Assembly (NCBI GenBank): GCA_031761405.1
Contig: JASEVX010000349.1
Location: 62,001 to 126,000 of the forward strand
DNA: 64,000 bases
Origin: Serripes groenlandicus
Taxonomy: Eukaryota > Mollusca > Bivalvia > Cardiida > Cardiidae
Direction of reading: 5' to 3'
The position numbers were made by a program, and so were the translations under genes. The notes beneath the pieces are model-generated. The model did not search any database, had not been told where the DNA came from, and saw nothing but the letters and a program-made list of their open reading frames with translations. The number at the start of each line of letters is the position of its first letter. Position 1 is the first letter of the stretch. Below are positions 43,930-53,994 of this stretch, in pieces.

Positions 43930-44945
43930 TCCAGGACGACCTGGTCCTGTGAGGTGAAAAACTAGGTTTCAATGTCAATTTGAAGGAATATATTGAAAAC
44001 ACTCTGGATGCCTTATTTTAAACTTAAGCATGTTGAAATGTTTTCAGAATAACTGTTTTGATGATATCTAGGCTAAGTTTAAATATATTCGGTCATAAAC
44101 TAGGTCATGTTGGGTCATAAACTACGTCACTCCACCAAATTGATTTGTTTTATTGGGTTTTTACGCCGCTTTCAACATTATTTCAGTTATATCACGGCGA
44201 CAGTTCACTTATTCATGATCCCTGGGTAAACAAACCAGTATTAGGCTAGAAAATGTGCTTTGCCCAAGGGCACTCTACCATGACCGTAGTGCCGCGACTG
44301 GGGATCGAACCCGGGATACCCGGTTTCAAATCTCCGACGCTAACCACTCGACCACAGTGGATTCCCCACCAAATTGAAGGAAAATCTTGTTAGTCTAGAA
44401 ACCCACTTTGCCTTCAGCAGCTTGAGGCTATTCAGAATGTTTGTCTTGACAATATCTAGACCTAGTAAGAATAAGGGTCAATCATGGTGGGTCAAAAACT
44501 AGGTTACTAGACCAAATTGAAGGAACATTTTGTTAACACTCAGACATTTTGAATGCTACATTTTTTATTTTAACATGATGAAATTTTGTCAGAATTGGTG
44601 TTTTGGTGAAATCTAGACTAAAATATAGGTCATGTTGGATAAAAACAACAATGAGGTCCAAAGAAAAACATTTGAGAAAAATCTTGTAAACAGCTTGACC
44701 TCAAGGTTTGATTCAGCATCTTGAAACTTTGTAAGATTGTTCGCCTGATGATTATTGGCCAAGTTCAAATATTGGTCAAGTCGGGTCAAACATAAGGTCA
44801 TTAGACCAAATTAAAGGAAAATCTTTTTAACACTCTGACAGCTGTTCTTTTAATGTTAGCATGTTGAAACTTTGGCAGAATGGATGTTTTGAACATCGCT
44901 TTTAACCCAGAAACTATGTCACTAAGCCTAATTGAAGGAAAAACT
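43930..44945. repeat. Degenerate tandem repeat (about 170 bp) interrupted by a SINE
   Basis: Words AACTAGGTCANNNNACCAAATTGAAGGAA, ATCTTGTTAACACTC and GCATGTTGAAANTTT recur five times between 43920 and 44940. It resembles a decayed pearl-like core. The SINE at 44150-44366 sits inside the second unit. Confidence 0.65.
44150..44366 (-). mobile_element. tRNA-related SINE, minus strand
   Basis: GGGTTTTTACGCCGCTTTCAAC...ATCACGGCGACAGTTCAC...GGGGATCGAACCCGGGATACCCGG...GCTAACCACTCGACCACAGTGG. The minus strand reads a good B box (GGGTTCGATCCCC). Confidence 0.8.
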
Positions 44946-45794
44946 TGTTTTCACTATTGTTTTGTTTTTTTACCTTTCTGTATTGATTATGTTCATGTGA
45001 TGAATAAGACAGAATTGAATGTTAAAATTGTTGAAGATTTGACTTTGTACTAACAGATAAAGTAGGAATAGTGTACAACAGCGGTCTCAGTTCCGACAGC
45101 TTGAAACAGATTCCTTTATCATGGCAGTCACATACCTACAGGTTAGACCCATTATAGACGCTGTGCTCGTGATGAGGCTTTGCCTTTTTCATATTAAAGA
45201 ATGAAATGCTTGTTGTAAGTCTAACAATCATAACAATTTAATGCATCGATCTATAGTCTACGGTGAGAAAGAATGAAGATAACCCTGGTACCTTTCTATT
45301 AATAACTCACTCAAATACTATATATAGCTAGTACAATGTATGTTGACCACGTGATCAGTGTACATTATTTTCCTAACTTGTAATCTCGCGAGATAGTTCA
45401 AACAAGAGAGCTTCATCCAATGGATGCGAAATAACACCATGTGATATTTTCGCGGGCATACATATCACGTGATATGTATTTGCCGCTCTTTCTTGAAGCT
45501 GTAGTAAACATTTCCTTATTTGGAAATCTACTACGAAGCAATTTCATTCACTATCGATATGACTCATTATTTTCCATGCTTTACCTTTCCCTACATTGAG
45601 GATGTATTCATTGAATAGGGTTCAAAACTATATGGTAAAAGGAGAAATTGTCTATTTTAATCTTGGAATACCCTCTTTTCTATTTATAGTAGATCTAATA
45701 TAGAATCAATATATAGTGGTAGCTAATGGCTCTTTCTTTTAAAATTAGATTTAGAACCCATCAAGGACGATTGTTTAAATGTTGTGATTTTGTT

Positions 45795-46062
45795 TGTTTG
45801 TTTGTTTGGAGTTTAACGCCGCTTTCAACAGCTTTGGTCATATCACGGCGGTCAGTGCACCTACCCATGTTTTCCTGGCTTTCCCACACCAGTACTTACA
45901 CAACATTCTTTCGAAGCCACTGACTGCTTTCTCACATAGATCAGAGGTGAGAGGCAATGGAAAACCTCGCCCGAAAGAATGTCGCCGCAACCGGGTATCG
46001 AACCCGTGACCTCCAGATCACGAGTCAGATACGCTACCAATTGAGCTACCCGGCCGGGTCAA
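45795..46062 (-). mobile_element. tRNA-derived SINE, minus strand, well-preserved head
   Basis: A GTTTGTTTGTTTG tail run and GAGTTTAACGCCGCTTTCAAC, with the head at 46000-46058 reading on the minus strand as GCCGGGTAGCTCAATTGGTAG...GGGTTCGATACCCGG. A and B boxes are both good. The repeats flanking it (AAATGTTGTGAT at 45777-45789 and 46062-46073) are a 12-bp target duplication. Confidence 0.85.
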
Positions 46063-47494
46063 ATGTTGTGATACTATAGTAATAGAAATAAATTATTATT
46101 ATCGTGGATGATCTGCCGATCGCGTGATTTCTGCAATCGACGCACCAAATCTCAGCAACTGTTCTGTCACAGTCGAGTTTGTAACCGAGAGTGATATTAA
46201 GCTCTCGCTCCTATTTCTGAACTGTATTTATTGAAGGGTTATTTTCATTACTTTTTTTCTTGATTGGTGACTCTTGTTTAGGGGACTCATTCGTCGTCGA
46301 CAAAATTGAAAAAAAAGACGATATTTTTTTGCCAGACATTTTAGCAGTCAACAAAATATGTAAACAACGAATTTGACGGGTTCCCAACTTTTAATTAAAC
46401 TATAGAGAAAGCGCGATCGATAAACGAGACACAGTCTTTTGTTGTTGACGGGTTTTAAACTTTTTTCAGTTCATAGAGTGAGTGCGCAATCGAAAAAAAC
46501 TATCCGCAGTCTACTCTTTATGTAAACATGTATACATGCTGTTGACAACCTGTTGCTACGGGGATAATAGGCGAGAAGAAAAAGAAAGAGGTTAAACCTA
46601 GTTTGTTTTACCTTGAACATACGTATTTATTCTTTTAATCCAATCAAATTAAATAAACAGTTATGTATTTAACTTGAAATCCACTCGCAAAAAAAGGCCA
46701 GCTTAAGAAATATCAACTCGCATTTTGCGAGTGGCGAGTGCTTAAATTCGAGCCCTGTAACAAGCCCTATTATAGCAATTTTGACAATTTCAAGGGCCAT
46801 AATTCAGTCATGCATGGGGCGAATCTGGCTTGTTTTTGAAAGGAATCAAGCTCTCATGGATATCTAACTACTGTATAAGTTTGGTTGAGATACAATAAAA
46901 AATAAAATAAAAAATAAAGACTGTATGGTGTAAACAAGCTCTATTATAGCAATTTTGACCATTTCAAGGGCCATAATCCAGTCATGCATGGGCGGATCTG
47001 TGATTGTTTTTTCGAAAGGAACCAAGCTCTCATGGATATCTAACTCCTGTATAAGTTTGGTTGAGATACAATCAAAAGTGAAGACTGTATCTTGTTAACA
47101 AGCTCTTTTATAGCAATTTTGACCATTTCAAGGGCCATAATCCAGTCATGCATGGGTGGATCTAGCTGGTTTTCAAAAGGAACCGAGCTCTCGTGGATAT
47201 CTAACTACTGTATAAGTTTGGTTGTTATACAATCAAACGTGAAGACTGTATCATGTTAACAAGAAATTATTTACGAACGGACGCACGGACGACGGACAAA
47301 TCGCCACGACATAAGCCCTTCTGGCCAGTAGAGCTAAAAATTGCTCAAAACGAGCAATTTCTTCTTTTGCCACAATGTTTTCCACTTTCAGTCATAAGTT
47401 ATGTATTCAATTAAAGAGATTTTCCATTTTTTGGCAAAATATGTTCAAAGTCGTCTGCTACAGAATTGTTGTATGAGGGAAAGAGTTAAACAGT

Positions 47495-47702
47495 TAACAT
47501 GTTATTCAATGATCTGCAGCAGACAACTATGGAAAAGATCGTGTTGAAAGAAACAATTGTTCATGATGAGCAATTTATCCTTTTCCATAATGTTTTCAAC
47601 TCTATTTAGTAATACAAATTAAATTGATGGAAAATATTCACATATAGCATGATATTTTCAAAGGCGTCTGCTGCAGATTTGTTTTAGGTGGGAAATTGTT
47701 AA
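47495..47702 (+). mobile_element. piggyBac-like MITE (P)
   Basis: ATCTGCAGCAGACAAC, stem AACAATTGTTCATGATGAGCAATTT, CAAAGGCGTCTGCTGCAG and GGGAAATTGTTAAA. Its right end stops about 15 bp from the donor site of the exon at 47938-47717. Confidence 0.75.
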
Positions 47703-47716
47703 AATGATCTACTAAC

Positions 47717-47938
47717 CTGATATGCAAAAGATGAGGATCCCTCCTCTTTCTTCTTCTCCCCTTTAACATCTTTCAGCAGTTTTGCCTTGTTGTCTTTTTT
47801 CTTAGGGTTGGATTTCTTCGATAGTTCGTAATCGATTAGGGCATCTTTAAGGTACTTTACAAGAGTCTTGCAACCCTCTGTGTTCTCCCTTTGTAAATAA
47901 ACCTCTGGTGCTTTTGCTCTGCGCATCAACATTGCAAC
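47717..47938 (-). CDS. Internal exon of the TIR gene (Lys-rich)
   Basis: The acceptor TTACACTTTAG lies just above 47938 and the donor CAG|GTTAGT at 47717. There are 74 codons, phase 0 on both sides. It reads VAMLMRRAKAPEVYLQRENT, then a helical-looking KTLVKYLKDALIDYELSKK, then a Lys/Glu-rich stretch (KKKDNKAKLLKD...GEKKKEEG) that could act as a nuclear-type basic patch or flexible linker, ending SSSFAYQ. No catalogued domain is recognised. It is followed, 15.8 kb away, by the exon at 31887. The donor is only about 15 bp from a MITE P insertion. Confidence 0.7.
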
Positions 47939-47964
47939 CTAAAGTGTAACATACTGTTGATTAT

Positions 47965-48060
47965 CAGGGGTGTAAAAATCCACTCGCCCGCTCGCATTGG
48001 CGAGTGGAATGAAGGATCGGGCAAGTACAAATTTCTAGGCACTAGTCCGACAGAGCGAGA
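47965..48060. mobile_element. hAT-type end fragment
   Basis: CAGGGGTGTAAAAATCCACTCGCCCGCTCGCATTGGCGAGTGG resembles the termini at 36887 and 46757. The matching second end was not found. Confidence 0.45.
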
Positions 48061-48589
48061 GTGTTTTCAAGCAAGATATTTAAAATCATTAAACATTTTG
48101 CAAAATATTCATTCATGTCCTTAATCATAATGATACTCTGCATTGCTTAGCTTATTCTCTCTCTTTCTTTCTATCCACTTATTCCCTAGACAAGTGCCCA
48201 TCAAATCATCATTGAAGTTGCATATGGAGCCAACAGGTGCACATTTCTAGTAATGATGCCCATCAAAAATACTTTAGTTATGCATTCATTTTCAATAAGA
48301 AATTTTCCTTTCACATTTATCCGACCGGAATGATCAACATTATCATGATGTTAACATCATAGACAGCTAATGCAACGATTAAATAAGTCATATTTAACAT
48401 TGCATCGAGTCTCTAAAATATGCATCTCATCAGCGAAAATTAAAATCGTCCACCATATTGTTTTCTACCAACACGGTTAAATTGACTAGACGAAATAGCT
48501 AGACGAAATAGCTAAAACAAATTAAACAAATGCAGCTGATTTGTCATTTCACATTGGTTGTCTGAGTCAGTTTTAAGATTATGAACAAT

Positions 48590-48990
48590 GTTCATTCAAA
48601 GTTTGAGGATGGTAGGTACAGTTCTTAATCACATTGTGATGATGACTGATATTTGCAAATAAACATGTATCCTCCAGGTCCAGGCACTGTTGAGTTATCA
48701 CTCTGACAAGCTTTTTGTGTTCATGGTCACTGTGACCTTGACCCAATGACCTCAAAATAAATAGGGATCATCTACTGGTCAGGCCCAACCTCCAAGTCAA
48801 GTTTGAGGACCATAGGTCCAGGCATTGTTAAGTTAACACTTGGACAAGCTTAAAAAAGGTTTTTGTGTTCAAGGTCACTGTGACCTTGACCTTTGACCTC
48901 GAAATAAATAGGGTTCATCTACTGGTCAGGCTCAACCTTCAAATCAAGTTTGAGGACCATAGGTCCAGGCATTGTTGAGTTATCACTAGT
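48590..48990 (+). repeat. Tandem core of a pearl-like element (family I), no ends
   Basis: Two and a half units of about 170 bp: AGGTCCAGGCATTGTTGAGTTATCACT, GTGTTCAAGGTCACTGTGACC, AATAAATAGGGTTCATCTACTGG. One unit has TGACCTTTGACCT, the inverse of a DR1 site. Confidence 0.65.
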
Positions 48991-49004
48991 TAATTGTAGT
49001 GACT

Positions 49005-49247
49005 GATTGATTGATTGATTGGGGTTTAACACCGTTTTTAACAATTTCTCAGTTATATCACGGTAGCCAGTTCACCTACTCATGCATTTCCTGGTTTTCT
49101 CACACCAGTACTCCACACAACAATCTTCCCAAGCAACTGGCTGCTTTTCCACATAGACTTAGCCCATTGGTGGAAGAGGAATGATGCATGTCGCATTGAC
49201 TTTTGTCAATCCTCGGCTACCGACTGAACTTCCGGGGCTCGGCAATT
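49005..49247 (-). mobile_element. tRNA-derived SINE, minus strand
   Basis: TGATTGATTGATTGGGGTTTAACACCG, CTCATGCATTTCCTGGTTTTCTC, ACATAGACTTAGCCCATTGG, then a degraded head (GGCTACCGACTGAACTTCCGGGGC). Confidence 0.8.
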
Positions 49248-49384
49248 GTAGTGACACTCCTTTTTAAATAGCCAGTCATTGGTGACAACTTAGCAATTTT
49301 ACTTGCAGAATCTCTTCCTTTTTGCCCTATACAAGGCAAACATTCGGTATCATTTTTCAATAGCCTGACTGTCCAACAACAGGC

Positions 49385-49770
49385 CATATCAGATTGATTG
49401 GGGTTTAACCCTTTCCCTTATATAGACGCTTTCTGACGCCTCTGCAGCAGACTGCTTTTTGAAAACAGTGACAAAAGTAGAAATTGCACAAAACATGCAA
49501 TTTCTCCCTTTTGCCACAATGTTTTCCACTTTTTGTCATAGGTTATCCATTCAATTATGGAGATTTTCTATTTTTTTGACAAAATACGTTCAAAGTCGTC
49601 TGCTGCAGAATTGCCGTATGAAGGAAAGGGTCAACGCCATTTTCAACAATTTGTCAATTTTATCACCGCGGCAAGTTCACCTGCTCATGCTTTTCCTGGC
49701 TTGCTCAAACCAGTACTCCACATAACAGTCTTTCCAAGCTACTGGCTGCTTTACCACAAAAACTGTTAGC
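49385..49770 (-). mobile_element. SINE tail and body split by a MITE at TTAA
   Basis: GATTGATTGGGGTTTAA (to 49408) and CAACGCCATTTTCAACAATTTG (from 49632) are halves of the usual SINE phrase GGGGTTTAACGCCATTTTCAAC. The inserted 49405-49634 is MITE P. Confidence 0.8.
49405..49634 (+). mobile_element. piggyBac-like MITE (P) inserted in a SINE
   Basis: TTAACCCTTTCCCTTATATAG to GTATGAAGGAAAGGGTCAA. The duplicated TTAA is intact at the left and TCAA at the right. The arms and central stem match the copy at 33548-33776. Confidence 0.85.
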
Positions 49771-49950
49771 CCATGTAGTCCAGTCAGTAAGTGGGGAAAA
49801 TGGGCTCAACATCAAACTAATTGCAACAGAAATGATATTATTGTTTTTTAATAGTTTGATACCTATAACATCACTGGTAAAAAATCTACAAAAATCTACA
49901 GAGGGGAAATTGGTATATTTTCCTTATTTAAATAATAACCCAAAAGGCAG

Positions 49951-50006
49951 AAAACACCAGAGACATATAAACACATATGTGTTTATAAATATGTCTCTGA
50001 AAACAC
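49951..50006. mobile_element. Micro-palindrome copy 3 (42 bp) with 7-bp direct repeats
   Basis: A near-perfect palindrome at 49958-49999 (CAGAGACATATAAACACA...TGTGTTTATAAATATGTCTCTG, one insertion) is flanked by AAAACAC on both sides (49951-49957 and 50000-50006). Confidence 0.7.
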
Positions 50007-50009
50007 CAA

Positions 50010-50810
50010 CTGTTTTCAACATTGTTTCTAAGTATCTATGCAAGGAACAAATTTAAGCGGACATTGTACCTTAGTTTTAACATATATCTAACACAAATGT
50101 AATCTGAATATAAAATGTACCTATAAAAATGATTTTACCAACTTTGTATCAATTTATAGACATTTGTGATCATACTTCGAGGTATATCTTACCCCACCCA
50201 CTTGCGCAAGCAGGCATACACATAAAACTAAACAGTGCCATAAAGTAACTTAGATACACAAGCAATCAATTAATTTGAGCAAAGGCTTGTGCAGAAGACT
50301 TCTTCAACAAACAGGCCGACTAATGCACATCTGAAGACAAATGTTAAAAACATTGTAGAAAAAGAGGGCATTGCTCTTACAAAGTATACCTTTGCGACAC
50401 CGTTTAACATTTTGTTCCGGATTTTAATTATTTTGCTTACTCAATAGCTTTTCAAGGAATGGTTTAAATGTCTCCGAAATGTATATGTTTGAAACCTGTC
50501 ATGAAAAAAACCCAAAACCATTGCTGACAAAAGGAGCAATCTCCCCTTTACCTACAAAGTTTTTCAACATAATATAAAAATAGTTCTTCAAAATTCCCAA
50601 ATATTACATTTTGCTTCATAATGTAATCAAAGATAATAAATTTAAATCAGCATATCGGGGAAAGACAGTATAAGGCAAGATTAAGGATACAGGGAGTTAT
50701 ACTTATTACTATAAGAACTTACAGACTAATCTTTAATATAACTACAATAGTTTAGTTTAAACTTATTTATTTTATATCGATTGCGAAACAAGCCTTTGGC
50801 TTAGATTAAT
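50010..50810. other. No gene; weak MITE P traces
   Basis: AT-rich. CATTGCTGACAAAAGGAGCAATC at 50520-50542 and AAACATTGTAGAAAAAGAGGGC at 50347 are scraps of MITE P. Confidence 0.4.
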
Positions 50811-50814
50811 CACT

Positions 50815-50962
50815 CTTGATATCTGCTTCCTGGAGACTTAACCAGTACTCGCGCCGTTTGTATGGAAAATCCTGAAGACAGGACCCGCTCATCACGAGAG
50901 TCGAACCAGGGACCTTTGATACGAGAGGCCGAAGCACTACCTATGCACCACTGTCTTCCACA
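50815..50962 (-). mobile_element. tRNA-derived SINE head and short body, minus strand
   Basis: GCTCATCACGAGAGTCGAACCAGGGACC and CACTACCTATGCACCACTGTC read on the minus strand as a tRNA-like head. The body differs from the main SINE group. Confidence 0.55.
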
Positions 50963-51257
50963 ATGATAGATATGTGGGAAATGGTTAAAATTTGTGCCAT
51001 TAATTCTAAATATGAATTTTGTTTGTGCCCTACAATGGGGATTTAAAGAGATAGAATTATCTATATTTAAGTATGAAAGGCATTCATCTTTTCTTGAGGT
51101 GAAGTTCATTATTGTTTAGCCATATCATGTCAAAAAGAGTCTTGTTGCTTCTGTATTGTATTGTATGTTGGTATCTCATCAAGGTTAAAGAGCTGGGCAG
51201 CACCTCATATTTGTCATAGAATCATACAGTTCCCCCTCCCCAGATCAACACCGTACA

Positions 51258-51345
51258 GAGGCAATTTCTCCTTTTCTCATAATGTTTTCAAAAGTCATCT
51301 GCTGCAGAGGCGTCAGAAAGCGTTTTTATGTGGGAAAGGGTTAAA
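51258..51345 (+). mobile_element. MITE P, right arm
   Basis: GGCAATTTCTCCTTTTC, then GTCATCTGCTGCAGAGGCGTCAG...GTGGGAAAGGGTTAA. Confidence 0.7.
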
Positions 51346-51700
51346 GATGTACAGCCGTTCTTAAGAGGTGTTGCTCTTAAGAGATTTAAACATTCTCCGA
51401 ATATAATCACATTTTGAGAGACGACTTTGGTGAGCTTATAATTGCTCATCTTGATGTAGAAGAACAGGGATGATTCGGATGAAACTGTGAAAATGTATAG
51501 TCCATCCTAGCAGATCTCTAGATAACGCTTGTACAATGTATTTCACTCTCAAACCTTCTTTGACGACCCTCAAACCCTATGTTGTGGGTATTAAAAAAAA
51601 ATTCGTCCCACTAAGATCATTTGTTTGAGTACCCACGACATAAGGTTATGTATGTTAAGCTAAAACAATGATATTCTTGCAAAAAGACCTGTTTACTCCT
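51346..51700. other. No gene recognised
   Basis: TGTTGTGGGTATTAAA / TTTGAGTACCCACGACATAAGG at 51580-51645 form a loose inverted repeat. A 41-codon open frame on the minus strand lacks splice sites. Confidence 0.4.
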
Positions 51701-51701
51701 T

Positions 51702-52340
51702 CTTAACATTTCCCCACATATACACACACTCTGACGCCTCTGCAGCAGAAGACGACTTTTAAAAACATTCATTTATAGAGATATTCAGTACTTTTGTCTA
51801 GATATCAAGATAGAAAGGTTAATATCTAGGTCTCTGTCCTGAGTCTTGGATTTTCGCAGATGCAATATTTAGAGCCCTTTCACAGCAGACTCGACTCTTC
51901 TTTATTTTCATTAACTCATTAGTTTTGACATTATTTACAAAATGGACTGACAATTTCTCCTTTGTTGTATACAATATTTCAGCTTGACCTACAAAAGAAG
52001 ACCCCCCTCAAAGATCAACATTTGTGGATAAAGCACCGTGTTTTTAAAGATTGCTGTTATTAACATGTTTTAAACTATAATTGGTAGAAAATTACTGGTG
52101 AATACTTAAAATAATTGAATTGAAATATCTGTTTTGTCATTTTTTTCCTATCCTTTTCTCAATAATTCTTAACCCTTTCCTATATACAACAAATCTGCAG
52201 CAAACGATTTTGAAAACATCTGAGGAAAATGTGGAACATCGCTATAAATGAAAGTCAAATATTCAATGGGAATGAAAACATTGTGGCATAATGAGAAATT
52301 GCTCACTATGTGCATTTTCTCCTTTTGCCAGAGGGTTTTC
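51702..52340. mobile_element. MITE P fragments
   Basis: A left arm at 51702-51775 (CTTAACATTTCCCCACATATAC, CTCTGACGCCTCTGCAGCAG) and another copy at 52170-52335 (TTAACCCTTTCCTATATACAAC, CTGCAGCAAACG, stem GAGAAATTGCTCACTATGTGC). Confidence 0.6.
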
Positions 52341-52479
52341 ACATTTTGTGTGATTTAAATTTCTAAAATGCATCTGCATGTTGGAAAACAAAACATTTTG
52401 GCAACCAATATTGGCTCAGACATGCATGATTAGTTGGTAAAGACCAATAGTTGTCCAAAGATCGCATGTCCTTTTGACT

Positions 52480-52640
52480 TTTGAAAACATTGTTGCAAAA
52501 AGAGAAATTGCTCATAACAAGCAATTTATCCTTTTGCCTTGATGTTTTCAAAATTATATATTCAATATCTGTACTTTTATTTATAGAGATGTTCCATATT
52601 TTTGCCTTTATGAGTGGGCGTTCCAGCATTTGGGAAAGGA
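52480..52640. mobile_element. MITE P, central part
   Basis: ACATTGTTGCAAAAAGAGAAATTGCTCATAACAAGCAATTTATCC hairpin and following AGAGATGTTCCATATTTTTGCC block. Confidence 0.6.
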
Positions 52641-52768
52641 CACCTTTTCACTGATTTAATTATACTCATTATATATTTTGCTATCAATTTCAAGTTTAGC
52701 CTACTATGGTTATAAATTAACAGTGTCTTTGAAAGTAAATAATACAACCGTGACATTGTAGAGATGAT

Positions 52769-53708
52769 AACAAGAGGCCCAAGAGGGCCATTATCGCTCC
52801 ACGGCCATAAGGCAAAAATCAAATCTCCAAACAGCCCTACCCCCTAGTGGCCATATTTTTTACCAACCACCATGGCTTAAAGGAATCTTGTAGAGTGTCA
52901 CCCAAGGAATGTTTCTGCAAAATTATTTGAAAATCGGCCTGACACTTTCGGAGGAGAAGATTTTTTAAGTTTTTACAATAGCCATATAAGGCAAAATAGC
53001 CCCACCCCATGGCAGCCATATTTTTGAACCAATCAACATGGCTTGAAGGAATCTGATAGAGGGTCACCCAAAGAACATTTCTACAAAATTATTTGAAAAT
53101 CTGCTCAACACTTTCGGAGAAGAAGATTTTTTAAATTTTCACTATGGTCATATAGAGCAAAATAGTCCCGCCCTCTGGCGGCCATATTTTTCGACCAATC
53201 AACATGGCTTGAAGGAATCTGATAGAGGGTCACCCAATGAACATTTCTACAAAATTATTTGAAAATCGGCTGAACACTTTCGGAGAAGAAGATTTTTTAA
53301 GTTTTCACTATGGTCATATAAGGCAAAATAGCCCCGCCCTCTGGCGACCATGTTTTTCGACCAATCAACATTTCTTGAAGGAATCTAATAAAGGGTCACC
53401 CAAGGAACATTTCTACAAAATTATTTGAAAATCGGCCTGACACTTTCAGAGAAGAAGATTTTTTAAGTTTTCACTATTTTTTTCTTTTGGTTGCCATGGA
53501 AACCAGAATTATGGATGGATAAAAAAAAATTGAAGGAATTTAAGAGAGGACATTGAGAGGATGCTTCCTATGAAGTTTCAACCAAATTGGCCAAGTGGTT
53601 AGTGAGAAGAAGTCGTTTAAAGGAAAAAGTTTACGCACGCACGCACGCACGACGGACAATTCGCCATGACATAAGCTCGACTGGCTTTCAGCCAGTGGAG
53701 CTAAAAAC
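52769..53708 (+). mobile_element. Pearl-like element, family B (twin 1)
   Basis: ACAAGAGGCCCAAGAGGGCC and GCTCCAC at the left, four core units and the ATGGAAACCAGAATTATGG terminal unit, (ACGC)4 and right end CTGGCTTTCAGCCAGTGGAGCTAAAAA. Nearly identical to 54057-54989. Confidence 0.88.
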
Positions 53709-53799
53709 TAGCGGGCCCTAAATTAGAGAGGGAATTCATTATTACCTAACGAAAGCTCTGAAAAGAATTTAAATGGGAATAACCTTGTCAGTTAACAGA

Positions 53800-53937
53800 G
53801 TTGAAAACAATGTGGCGAAAGGAGAAATTACTTGTTTTGATTAATTTATTCTATTTAGTTGTGACAGTGTTTTCAAATGTCGTCCGTTGCAGAGCTAGGT
53901 GTCAGAAAGCATCTATATGTGGGAAATTTAAGAGTTA
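53800..53937 (+). mobile_element. MITE P, right two-thirds
   Basis: GTTGAAAACAATGTGGCGAAAGGAGAAATTAC, TCGTCCGTTGCAGAG...GGTGTCAGAAAGCATC, GTGGGAAATTTAAGAGTTAA. Confidence 0.65.
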
Positions 53938-53994
53938 ACTTGATACATTTCTAAGTACATGTAATGTTGTTTAGGAAGCATGGGTTAAATAGTA

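Larger units (their letters stand above)
36887..46757. mobile_element. 9.87 kb segment with hAT-type ends
   Basis: CAGGGCTAGAAATTAA at the left and the inverse of CAGGGCTCGAATTTAA at the right agree at 14 of 16 positions. The flanks TAACAG / TAACAAGC fit an eroded 8-bp target duplication. No transposase (hAT dimerisation region, RW or BED finger) was seen inside, and it holds SINEs, MITE scraps, a family H element, repeat X and two micro-palindromes. It may be one large insertion or two related hAT ends brought together. Confidence 0.5.
36583..47337 (+). mobile_element. Pearl-like family C copy split by a hAT-ended segment
   Basis: The left part 36583-36886 starts AACAAGAGGCCCATGAGGGCC with GCTTTACTGGC and stops in GACTGTATCATGTTAACAG. 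The right part 46758-47337 resumes TAACAAGCCCTATTATAGC and ends GACGCACGGACGACGG...GGCCAGTAGAGCTAAAAA. Joined, the break reproduces the intact sequence seen at 29519-29545. Confidence 0.85.
36505..47488 (+). mobile_element. MITE P copy split by family C (outer shell of a three-level nest)
   Basis: The left part (CTGCAGCAGATGAC...CATAGTGACAAAAGAA, up to 36582) and right part (TTGCTCAAAACGAGCAATTTC...GAGGGAAAGAGTTAA, 47338-47488) form one family P copy when the intervening 10.8 kb is removed. The break lies at the edge of the central hairpin. Confidence 0.7.

Noticed and set aside
49300..49360. Possible small minus-strand exon (RLLKNDTECLPC)
   Set aside because: An acceptor-like GGACAG and a weak donor exist, but the phase does not fit the TIR exon before it.
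51434..51556. 41-codon minus-strand frame considered as a missing TIR-gene exon
   Set aside because: No acceptor or donor at its borders and no TIR motif.
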